Below are positions 34,667-46,436 of a DNA stretch of 64,000 nucleotides, piece after piece. A program made the translations under genes and the position numbers. The notes under the pieces were generated by a model. That model made no database searches. It was not told the DNA's origin and was given only the letters and a program-made list of their open reading frames with translations. The DNA comes from Strobilurus pachycystidiatus (Eukaryota > Basidiomycota > Agaricomycetes > Agaricales > Physalacriaceae), in contig JAHLMK010000011.1 in the NCBI GenBank assembly GCA_019915135.1, positions 1,426,001-1,490,000 on the forward strand, written 5' to 3'. Each line of letters starts with the position of its first letter. Position 1 is the first letter of the stretch.

Positions 34667-36155
34667 ATGGGCACAACATCTTCAAAAGGAAGATATCAGA
34701 CTGGATATGGATACAACAACTACCCTCCCCCACAGGCCTTCCAGTACCCACGAGCTGCGAGTCAGTACCCAGTGTACCCACAGCAGCCGTATCCGCAGCC
34801 ATATCCCCAGCAGGTCATCCCTCCTCCTCCATTGCCGCAACTCTATCCACAGCCATTCCCGCAACCGGCCTACTATCCACCGCAGCCGCAGGGCCAGCAG
34901 GTCGTATATGTGGAACGACGCCGGAAATCGAAGAAGAATTCCAGGCGACGGTCTTCCAGGCGGCCGAGTACGTCTGCCACTCTTCATTCGTCACTTTACT
35001 CAGAGTTGCGCTAGGACGAGAGTCAACGCCTACACCCCGTACGTCTGAGAGAGTCCCCTCAATCTCGGCATTGACCCAACCACAGCTTCACGTCCGCCAA
35101 CTGGGGCAGATTACCGCTCAGTGGATCACGCATCAGCTTCTGGCCATGGTCATCGTCCAGGCACCCCAGTCATCCCAGACCTGTCTCGTGGCCACAGTCG
35201 CAGTCGCGCTGCCAGCTCGTCCGGTCATGCACCACCCGTCATCCCACGACGATCATCTGATCCTCACCAGAGCCTTGACGCGCGCTTCAGAAGCTCTGTC
35301 CACTTCAATCAGACCAACCATCTCCCAGAACCTCCCCGTGACGTGTACCAAAGTTCTCCTCACCGACAAGTCCTCGACCTTCATACCACCGCGGCTCTCC
35401 TCACGGGCGCCATGAGCGACCGAATGCTTACCCAGGCGCAGTCACGCAAGGGCCTTATGGGTTTCTTGCGCGGACGGAACAAGAAGCATCAGGACAAGAC
35501 AGTCTATGTCCCTGTGCCCACCCAGCTTGGGGCAGACCCTTCGATAAGCGGCACTGCAGCTTTGGAGCGCCAAGCAGAGGAGCATGGACCCAGTGCGTCC
35601 AACGTTGGGCATGCTTCGTCTTCGGGCCATCACGATCACTACCCACGCTCTATGACACCAGTCCCACCTCCGGGCGTGGTAGGTTCTGCCTCGGGGCAAG
35701 AACCAATTCTCTTCGGCGCGGGCCCCGATACAGATTATCCAGAGTTCGAACTTCACGCCCCCTACGAAGTGTTCTACCATGGGGAAAGCTATCCCACTGC
35801 CTACCACCTCTTCGAAGCGCTCAAATACATGGACAGACACCCTGAAATCGCACGTACAATTCAAATGACTAGAGACGTCTCTAATATCTCCTCGATCACG
35901 AGGGATGCTGATGTTTCCGAGCCGCCGAATTGGAGTCAAGTCGTCCTGGACAAGCTCGCAGAATGTCAGCGAGAGAAGTTCTTGCAGCACCCTAATCTGC
36001 TCCAAATGCTTGTAGGCACTGGGAACCGCCCGTTGATCTATAAGCATACCGATCCGTATTGGGGCGCCGTCATTGGCGATGATGGGCGCCCGGTCGGCGA
36101 CAATCATATGGGGCAGTCGTTGATGAGTGTCAGAGCAGGACTGAACCGCGTCTAG
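34667..36155 (+). CDS. NADAR-domain protein with PYP-rich N-terminus
   Basis: Two exons; intron about 34967-35090 joins RRP to TSRPPTGADYRSVD. The N-terminus MGTTSSKGRYQTGYG has Gly2 and Ser6, the pattern of N-myristoylation, followed by a Pro/Tyr/Gln-rich tract (about residues 15-85) and a basic patch ERRRKSKKNSRRRSSRR. The C-terminal about 150 residues form a NADAR/YbiA domain: FYHGESYPTAYHLFEALKYM, LAECQREKFLQHPNLLQMLV, GTGNRPLIYKHTDPYWGAVI and GDNHMGQSLMSVR. NADAR enzymes hydrolyse N-glycosidic bonds of riboflavin intermediates or remove ADP-ribose from guanine. The usual (T/S)xE(H/Y) motif reads TAYHLFEA, so catalytic competence is not certain. Confidence 0.78.
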
Positions 36156-37259
36156 TCTTCCTCTGGCTCAGGTTATGCTTCTATCTATATTCCTTTTTCA
36201 GGGCTTGTAGCGACACCTTTCTTTCTCGTCACTCGTGTACCACTTTACGGTGGATACACCAAGTCGATTGAATACGATTTTACCTACGTCTTTCACACTT
36301 TTCATGCCCCCCATTGTTGTTTCTAAGCTAGGCGTACTCACGTATATGCAAACTGTTCAATACCTTGAATAAAAAATGAAGAAGAGACATCGAGGATGTA
36401 TATGACGCCACGCCGGCCTGCCGTCTAAGTAGCAGATCATTCTCTCCTTGCATTTCATTGCAGGCCGGCCCGTCGAGCCATCAGCGAAGCTAAACAGGAC
36501 CGATATCGTGGCCTGATCGTGGCTGTTTGTGAATCCTCCAAATGATGGTGCGACTGGCCGCTTGTCTGTCAAGGAGTGATCGGCGGGCCGCCGCGGATTC
36601 CAGATGTGGAATTTGGGCGCCGCAGCTGCGCCACAATGATGACACCCTGTCTTGATCTTTGACGACCAGCATCTGATGGTCAAGATGAATCTCAATCTCT
36701 GCCCTCCTGCTCCGTTGATGTCCCGTCTCCTTGCCTCATCTCCGCATCTTCCAACTCAGATCCCGTCTGAACAATGCCTACGCCTGGCATGCGGAGCATA
36801 TCGAAGACGCTGTTGACAGGCCTCGTGTACATGCCACAGAAAATTTTCACCTGGAGGCCTATCTACTGTTCCATCGAACCTGGCTTGCGGATGTGAAGCG
36901 ACCCCAACCCCGAAAGGCCTACCATACAAAATACTTAGATACAGCGAAGCGCCTTGCGATGGTCTATAGCCCGGTTTCCTCCGAAGAGCACACGCTCTTT
37001 GCTTGGTCCGACCACCCTGAGGCTTCTGGATTATCGATGGACAACATCGACATGCCCTCGAATGCAACGAGTCCACTGCATGGGAGGCTGTGCAGACTCG
37101 ATGGCAGCAGCCAGACCGCATGTCGTAACCTCGCGTATAGCCCAGGTGCCAACCTTAAATACTGCCTCTACGATGTCTTGGACCGCCGCACCCCACACCT
37201 ACCACCATCAACAACCATTGATACTACAAACTATCCATCCACCACGACCACTACCTACC
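36156..37259. other. intergenic; long shadow frames but no gene called
   Basis: About 1.1 kb before the phosphatase start. Open frames run through 36731-37260 but without recognisable protein character or splice logic. Probably 3' flank plus a long 5' UTR/promoter. Confidence 0.4.
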
Positions 37260-37865
37260 ATGGGCTTCACCAATCGAGATCTACCCCAATCCAGCTCAAA
37301 TACTATCGCCCTCTCCGCCTCGAAGTCCCGCCCCATACCAAACTCTTACTGGGCAACGCCGCTTGTGCTAGCCTGCGAATTCCCATGGACACCCAAAGCG
37401 CCGTGCGATGCCAAGTGCAAACTTGATGCCCTCCTCGCCGCTGGTGTACGAACTTTCATCGACTTGACAGAGTCTGGGGAACTCATGTCATACACCCACG
37501 TCTTGTGTGCTCGCGCCGAGATGCAGGGCATCGACCCCACCACCATCGAATACCATCGATTCCCCATACGTGATCGCTCCCTTCCCGAGAACGTCGGCTA
37601 CATGTACCGCGTACTCGAGGTTCTCCGCGATAATCGAGACTGCGGGCGCATTGCCGCAGTTCATTGCCGCGGGGGAATAGGCAGGACGGGCATGGTTATC
37701 GGCTGTTGGCTGGTTCAGTCGGGTGTCGCGAAGAATGGCGAGGAGGCGCTGCAGATAATCGCGAAGGAGTGGAGGACGGTGGAGAAGTGCAGGCGATATC
37801 CGCACAGTCCGGAGACGGGGCCGCAGTTTGAGTTTGTGAAGAGTTTTTCTGCGGGCGAGATATGA
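37260..37865 (+). CDS. protein-tyrosine/dual-specificity phosphatase-like protein
   Basis: Intronless. Start MGFTNRDLPQSSSNTIALSA chosen because the conserved fold begins soon after (NSYWATPLVLACEFP...). Core elements: LLAAGVRTFIDLTESGELMS, YHRFPIRDRSLPE (the general-acid loop has Asp in IRDRS) and AAVHCRGGIGRTGMVIGCWL with the HCx5R P-loop HCRGGIGR. The C-terminal YPHSPETGPQFEFVKSFS resembles the SPET..Q motif of bacterial/fungal PTPs next to ADP-ribosylglycohydrolases. About 200 residues, single domain, cytosolic. It is a different lineage from the HCTAGKDR phosphatase at 5.9 kb. Confidence 0.85.
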   Translation: MGFTNRDLPQSSSNTIALSASKSRPIPNSYWATPLVLACEFPWTPKAPCDAKCKLDALLAAGVRTFIDLTESGELMSYTHVLCARAEMQGIDPTTIEYHRFPIRDRSLPENVGYMYRVLEVLRDNRDCGRIAAVHCRGGIGRTGMVIGCWLVQSGVAKNGEEALQIIAKEWRTVEKCRRYPHSPETGPQFEFVKSFSAGEI

Positions 37866-38534
37866 TGCATGATAGGCGGCACGCGATAGAGGAACCATGA
37901 TGTGCGCGCTGACAGCTACTTGGCGCGACCGTATCATGAGATCGCCGGCGGGTGGTCGCGCTGTCATCATAGTCGAATAGTACATACCATTGATGTAATA
38001 TTTCACGATGGACTGGAGTAGGTAGAACCTAGATGTACAGATATCTGCGTCGCAGTACTTTAGAATAATTGCATATATGTTTCGTTTAAATCACTAGCCT
38101 ATTGCCCCACCGCAGTTGAACAGTGTGATACAGGTCAATTGAACCTTGAAACACTTCAGGTATCGAACGTATTCGGTGTAGATACGTGCACCAGGCGTGG
38201 GAGGGCAGTCGCCTGGCGCCCTTTCACACATCGTGTTAGATCGTACGCCAGTGATCATTGTGATGTTTCAGGAATACAAGCTACAATGGACTTATGTACA
38301 TGTAGAATTACGCGGGAATATAGAATCCCAGAGCTTTCACCTCAAACCGGTACCTGCCAGAAAGAGAAAAGAGCAGCGGCCAGAGCACACATCAATACCG
38401 GGCGGCCAAATCATGAGCAAAGAAACTAGTCGGGATCCTTGGCAGCGGTGGGATGTTGCAGATGACCAGAGTGTCTTTGCCAGTGGACAAAGCACCGAGA
38501 CCGCCCCGAGAACGTCTACAGACGAGCTTTGAAA
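37866..38534. other. intergenic, no gene seen
   Basis: 3' flank of the phosphatase. No reading frame with protein character. Confidence 0.4.
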
Positions 38535-38740
38535 AAAAGAAGAGCCTGATCCATCAGACATGCGCTCGCCTCGCTGGCAAAATCAGGTGAATAGCCATCG
38601 AATTTCGTCCTCAAGACCCGTCCAAAGGCAACCAAATTATCTGTCGAGCGAGGGGGCGCGGAAGTCAATGAGTGATATGCGGCATTTATTAGACAAGTGC
38701 CTAGGAGGATGAACTGTTTACGGATGTGGCGTAATTAGCC
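38535..38740 (+). repeat. dispersed repeat, copy 3 (partial)
   Basis: Direct-orientation partial copy of 21134-21515 with internal deletions. Shared landmarks: CCATCAGACATGCGCTCGCC, TCTGTCGAGCGAGG, GATATGCGGCATTTAT and GTTTACGGATGTGGCG. More diverged than copies 1 and 2. Confidence 0.7.
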
Positions 38741-38904
38741 GAGAATCAACGCTTTACTGGTGTAGATCATCGATATCTCATCCATTTCATTAGTCTGGTC
38801 TCGAATGGACAAATTACAGATCTATACAGTATTTTTTTAAGTAACATGACAAGGTAGGATAGACTTATCGGTTGGAACTTCATATTGTAGTGCATAGTTC
38901 TGGT

Positions 38905-39895
38905 TTAGTAGAATTTTCGGGGACTGCCGATGTCCATGATCAACTCCGTCATTTGGCGCGCGGCGGAACTCGTGGAAGAGCGCTCCAGCTCGCGCTCGAA
39001 TGGAATGGGGTTATGACCATACCTGCGGTTACTAGTCAGAAATACAGGCTAGTAAAAGGGCGCCTAACATACTCAGCTTCCAGCTGCCTAGCAAGCCTCT
39101 CATTGCTCACGCTGGCCTGCTTGGTTTTGATGACAGCCATTTTGGACAGGATGGTCAGGATTTGCTTGTACATCAAGTAAACGCCCGCATGGTTGCCAAG
39201 GATCGCTTCAATTTTAGCACGCTCTGTACACGAGCATCAGTAGAAATCGATAGACAAACGACGACAGTGAGATAGAAGCTTACCAAAAAGCCCGTACTCA
39301 GTCGGATCGACTAGGAGCTCGGCCGTATTCACCCAGAGTAGCCTAGTGTACTCGTATGTCTCTTGATTATCCGGAAGGACCGCATACCAGCCTCCTCCAG
39401 CCTGGTCCCCAAGCATCTTGGCCATGATATGCATCTCGTTCTGCGACTTCATGGCCTCCGAGGCGACTTGCATTCTTTCTTGTACCCGCCGCTCATATTC
39501 TCGTATCTCAGCGGCTGACTTGGACTTCGGTCGGACCCCCAGTTGCGGCTTATAGCTGCCGCCAAAGGAGTGAGAAGACGAGGAGTGGTGACCGTTGTTG
39601 CTGTCACTGCTCCGAGTAGGAGGAGTTGCCACTTTCGAGACAGTGGAGGGTGCCCCAGGTGCGGATGAGACGATGCCGTGTTCTGTGCGGAGTTTCTTGA
39701 CGCGCTACAGACAGATATGGGTTATCGAAAAGAAACGAAGGCTCTGTGTCTCACCTTGAGTGACACCTTCCCGACCCAACTTGGATGATCCTCCAGCAGC
39801 TTTTTGTGCACCTTGTCAACTCCGAGCTGAGGATCACGTTGATGGAGTTTGATGAGCGCAGTGAGAACATCCTCTTCAATAATTACGTTGGCCAT
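38905..39895 (-). CDS. hypothetical conserved-looking protein with helical N-terminal domain
   Basis: Start MANVIIEEDVLTALIKLHQR at 39895. The first about 50 residues (LGVDKVHKKLLEDHPSWVGK, VSLKRVKKLRTEHGI) look like a small helical, HTH-like domain. A Ser/His-rich linker follows, then a long helix (SAAEIREYERRVQERMQVAS), GGWYAVLPDNQETYEYTRLL and ERAKIEAILGNHAGVYLMYK. Introns at about 39702-39753 and 39236-39282. The last junction is unresolved: after RQLEAEY an exon reading GHNPIPFERELERSSTSSAA ending RKFY (stop 38905-38907) looks real, but no canonical GT-AG intron joins it in frame; otherwise the protein ends around 39060. No known function. Confidence 0.6.
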
Positions 39896-40223
39896 TGTTT
39901 CGTTGTCGGGTCTCTGTTGTCCCGGGATGGCGCTGGTTTGAAAGAAAGATCTTTGACCCCTATCTCGCGCAAACGCGTTTTGCATCGGATCACGGGACCC
40001 GGATTGCACGTGGCTGCAGATGTCCAATGTCCATTGTCCTGCCAATACTGTGACTTGGTATGAAAGATGGTCTGGCGAGTGGGTTCTGGAGTTCGGGGAT
40101 TATAAATGTCATAAAGGGTAGGCTTCTCCACATCTAAACCACGTACAGTAGTGGGCTACATATGATATAGTAAGTATCCGTCAAGAGCAGGTAAAAAGCG
40201 TACAACATCCCAGTCCTCGAAGT

Positions 40224-41814
40224 CTAGGCGTACGCGGGTGGCATATCCTGATTGCTACCCATCAATGCAACATTTAGCCGTAAGTTTTCCGCCGACAGAA
40301 CGCCGATTCGTCTATGCAATTCCTCCAGCTGTGAGGCCGACCCACTGTTCAGCGGGTTACTGTCTGCAATGCGCTTAAGTAGTTCGCGCTCCCGCTGTCC
40401 ATCCACATTCTCCTGTACATTTCTCTGTACCGGTGGGATTATGAGCTTGCGGCGCGGTGGCTGGGGAGTAGAGAGAGGTGGAGTTGATGCCGAGGAACTT
40501 TGATTGAAGCCAACAATACTGGATGACGATCTCTGTTCCATCAGCCCCGGAGAAATGAATGGGAAAGGTGATGTTGGGTTGTGATGTTCCGCTGGTCGTC
40601 TCCTCCTGAGCCACCAAACGATGAGAGCTATGAGGGAGATGAAAAGGAGAGCGCCGACTACACCACCAGCTATGGCGTCAACGTTGACCGTACTTCTTGA
40701 CCCGGTGGTGGATGTCACGGGAGAGGAACTAGAAGCTGAAGAGATGGTGGTGACTGTAGTAGAGTCAGAAGCTGACGAGGATGTTGTTGTCGATGTGGAT
40801 GTGCCTGAGCCAGGTATGACCACTGTACGGTCCTGTGTTGAATTCGTGAACAGAAGATAGTCCAATGAGAATGCCTGATCTCCACTTATGTCCGTCACGT
40901 TGACAGTCAAAATATGGCTGTCAACTGAGAGGATGGGCGAAGTGAATATGGGATAATTAGGTCGGTCCTCATCATTGACCTGTACGTCGAGAAGCACGCG
41001 GTCGCGTGTTTGGCCGTCGATATCAAAGCTGGCGCGGAGGGATCCCAAAGCTGATTTTCGTAACACCACGTAAACCGCAACTCGAGCGCCTATTCGATAC
41101 GAGGTTAACGAAAGCTAGAAGCATGAGAGTGAAGATGCACCAACGAAGGGAACCCTGAACAAAGTATCGTTTGCGCTACGGGTGGTGAGAAAACTGTTTC
41201 CGAAAGCATGGATGGGCAAAGCGGCTCCGGACGAAGATAACAGTTCGGTTTCAGTCGTCCATTCGCCATTGTATGATATCGAGGAATTCAGATCATCGAG
41301 GACAACGTCCGCATTGTTCGGGGGATTGTCAGTGCTGACCAGTGCATAATCTACCTCAACATCTTCTATGTCGCGGATTGTGATCATATGTGGCCCATTT
41401 TCGAGGTTGGGGGATTGGTACCACTGCGTGTATTGTCCAGCCAGGGACGAGTTGAACTGAGCGTTGTAGTCATTGTTGTCGATGGACACGCTAAAGTTGC
41501 CGGAAGTGTCGGCTGGAGGTGAAGTACCTATGAATGCAATGGAGGTTCCTAGAGGCGGGGATTGGGCTATCTCAAATTGACGAGCTTTGGGACTCACCAT
41601 GAAATGCATACGAGAGAGAGCCCGAGCCGCGTTCAGCGGTACCATCGTACCACTTGGTCTGCCCGTCGATGGTCCAGTTTCCACTGAACTGGAGAGCATC
41701 TTCGTTGATTTGGAAAATGATACCAGCATTAGACATGAGGGCTACCGCGCACCCAACATGGACGAGAGAAAGAAGGTGAAGGAGAAAGAAAAGGACAAGC
41801 AGCCAGAGAATCAC
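40224..41814 (-). CDS. single-pass membrane protein, S/T-rich stalk (fungal surface/sensor type)
   Basis: Typical Agaricomycete architecture: leader LLVLFFLLHLLSLVHVGCA, lumenal/extracellular part with N-glycosylation sites (NWTIDG, NFSVSI, NSSLAG), YALVSTDNPPNN, a Ser/Thr-rich stalk (about 45 residues), the membrane span GGVVGALLFISLIALIVWWL, stop-transfer RRRR, and a Pro/Ser-rich cytoplasmic tail ending with a coiled LEELHRRIGVLSAENLRLNV and PPAYA. Introns at about 41520-41600 and 41085-41146. The frame of the leader has no ATG: it is open only from a GTG (41814) back to a TGA. Either a short upstream exon supplies the start or this allele is broken. An ATG just upstream (about 41834) is out of frame. 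Confidence 0.75.
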
Positions 41815-42005
41815 GATATGTGGACTGTTGCCATGATGAGTGTTGGAAGAATGTCACGGTACTTCGGAGCTGATAAGTCATTCGTCAGGAATCAGGTTTC
41901 AGGGGGGACCAGATCTCGACATGCTCACCGGTCATGCGTCTAGTCTCGTTCATACTGTAACTCAGCTTCAGTATCTTCGATCAGAGGTATGACGGACTGA
42001 ATTAG

Positions 42006-42149
42006 TCAATCAAACACTTGTGCATCAAGATTGTACAGCCTGACAGCGCTGTTGGGCGTGAATGATAACCACTGCATGTTCGAGATCAGGTAGCCATCAG
42101 AGAACTTGATCGGTTTCACTTGCGGAAGCCGCAACTTCAAGCCCAGGTC
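42006..42149 (-). other. orphan coding-like exon
   Basis: After an acceptor-like GGCCAG the frame reads DLGLKLRLPQVKPIKFSDGY then LISNMQWLSFTPNSAVRLYN and a stop. It has real-protein composition but no identifiable partner exons upstream. Could be a remnant of a lost gene. Rest of 41815-42552 shows nothing supported. Confidence 0.3.
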
Positions 42150-42552
42150 CTGGCCAGTGACAACGTATCAGAGGAAGAGAAAGGCGAGCGTGAGAACTTG
42201 CCACTTCTCTGCCATCTTTTCTCCGAATTCTCCATCGTCTTGACGCGTTACCACTTCACGCTTAACCCTTGATCGTACATCCGGTACATAACCATCCGGT
42301 ACATATCTGTATCCAATGACACTGCCATCCCAGATTGTATACACGATCATTGAAGTGATGAAAGCACTGCTAGTAGCCAACGTTTCCCAGATGCTAGAGG
42401 GTTTTCTCTCCCCACTACAGTGGAGAAAATAACACAGGCCACTGATGTTAATCTGTCGTCTATCTCATTATTGAAATCCAAGAATGCCCAGCAGTGCCAT
42501 GTTCAGCATCGGTCAAGACAGACTCATAGCAGCAGAGAAAGAACATCTGTAC

Positions 42553-42635
42553 GCATTAATGGGGTAGTGGTAACCTGGGTCGTTGCCATATGAGTTTGAC
42601 TCGACCCGCCGGGGGTTCGATTCCCCCTTAATGCA
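42553..42635 (+). tRNA. tRNA-Gly (GCC) with intron
   Basis: Acceptor arm GCATTAA pairs with TTAATGC; D-arm TGGGGTAGTGG; anticodon stem GGTCG pairs with CGACC around TTGCCA plus a 12-nt intron and one base; T-arm GGGGG-TTCGATT-CCCCC. Anticodon GCC (glycine). The intron begins one base 3' of the anticodon, the canonical site. The first and last seven bases pair perfectly. Confidence 0.9.
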
Positions 42636-42692
42636 TGTGTAATGGAATCATCCTTTTTGTGTGGCGTAGACAAATTACAAGTAAGTAAATAG

Positions 42693-43023
42693 TAGGGTGG
42701 CGCAGTAAACCTCGGCTGTCGGTTTGAAACCGTTACTTACCGACCTCCATTTTGGCCTAGGTTTCGATACCGTTACTAACGGTTTCGATACTAGCACGTG
42801 ATGCGCTCACGTGAGGGGCGCGTCGCCCTCCCGCCCCATCCCCGCCCTCTTGTTGCTGGTCTCAGGCTTGCGCAGCAGCGCCGCAGGCGTCACGTGAAAG
42901 CATCACGTGCTGGTATCGAAACTACCTAACCTACTCGTCAACCTTTCAATACCGTATCGATACCGTTAATAACCGCAGTAAACCCGAGGTGTATCAAAAC
43001 CTAGGGTTTACTGCGCCACCCTA
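42693..43023. mobile_element. MITE, hAT-type (8-bp TSD), 331 bp
   Basis: Terminal inverted repeats TAGGGTGGCGCAGTAAACC and GGTTTACTGCGCCACCCTA, flanked by a perfect 8-bp direct repeat GTAAATAG at 42685-42692 and 43024-43031. An 8-bp duplication is the hallmark of hAT transposases. Inner arms are also inverted: AGCACGTGATGCGCTCACGT on the left and its near-complement on the right, so the element can form a long hairpin with four CACGTG E-boxes (42795, 42808, 42891, 42904). No coding capacity; mobilisation would need a transposase elsewhere. Lies between tRNA-Gly and the 3' end of cullin-1. Confidence 0.92.
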
Positions 43024-43132
43024 GTAAATAGCAAATACCAAAATTCAAATGACTCAGACTGGCAGCTGCCGCAAAATTGAAACTTGAAAGTTCAAACTTG
43101 TTACTCCATAATCCATTGTTCAAATGACAAAC

Positions 43133-43345
43133 TAGGGTGGCGGCGCAAACCTTTTCAAGATTAGTAGCTACCCCGTACCCGACGGTCCCGGTTCCTCTCG
43201 AGCAACGGGCAAGTGAATAATCACTGTCAATAGGCCGCCACCGTACGACGCAGCCGTAGGGGCTCTCCGCGTCACCGACTCACCGCACCCAACCGCGTGG
43301 CGCAGTGATTTCAAACGCCGAACGGTCGAAACCTGCCGCCACACT
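43133..43345. mobile_element. decayed TIR element related to the neighbouring MITE
   Basis: Starts TAGGGTGGCGGCGCAAACC, nearly the same terminus as the MITE 110 bp to the left, and ends near TGCCGCCACACTCA, an imperfect inverted copy. No clean target duplication is seen. About 213 bp, GC-rich, no coding capacity. It sits just past the cullin-1 stop codon, so it may lie in that gene's 3' UTR. Confidence 0.55.
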
Positions 43346-43504
43346 CATGATCCCATCCTAAATGCCAAAAACACCTTTGCAGAGGCAGCATGTATTACGA
43401 AAATCAGGCAGCTTTCTAACGTAAATGCAATAATATAGTACACAGTGATGGATGCAACGGTAAGCGAAAACAATGCAGCAAGGAGATGGGTAGGTGTGAT
43501 TTCG

Positions 43505-46111
<2,607 letters not shown>

Positions 46112-46436
46112 GGTGGTCGGGATGTCAGTGACTCAATGGTAGAAAGGAAAGCCAAGGTAGCGCGCGGCACCGCCACTCGGCCCGTCACGCGGCGCAACTC
46201 GACCAAACAAGGCTTCACCTCCCTCCTTCAAGTCTTATTTTATCTGTTTGTTTATTTGCAAATAAATGTATGCTCGAACACCAGTGATGGTATCGCAATA
46301 TCCCTCCTGCATGCACACGCAAAACACGCGCTTCGGGGTCCCGCTGATGCCCTCGTTCTCTGCGCTTCTTGGTTATGTAACGAAAGCTTATACGACTTGA
46401 CGTTCTCAGGAAGTCACGGATTCTTTCTTGTTGACC
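46112..46436. other. short divergent promoter
   Basis: Between cullin-1 (-) and the orphan gene (+). Nothing else supported. Confidence 0.4.

Noticed and set aside
36731..37426. 231-codon open frame
   Set aside because: It overlaps the start of the phosphatase gene in another frame and has no protein-like composition or motif.
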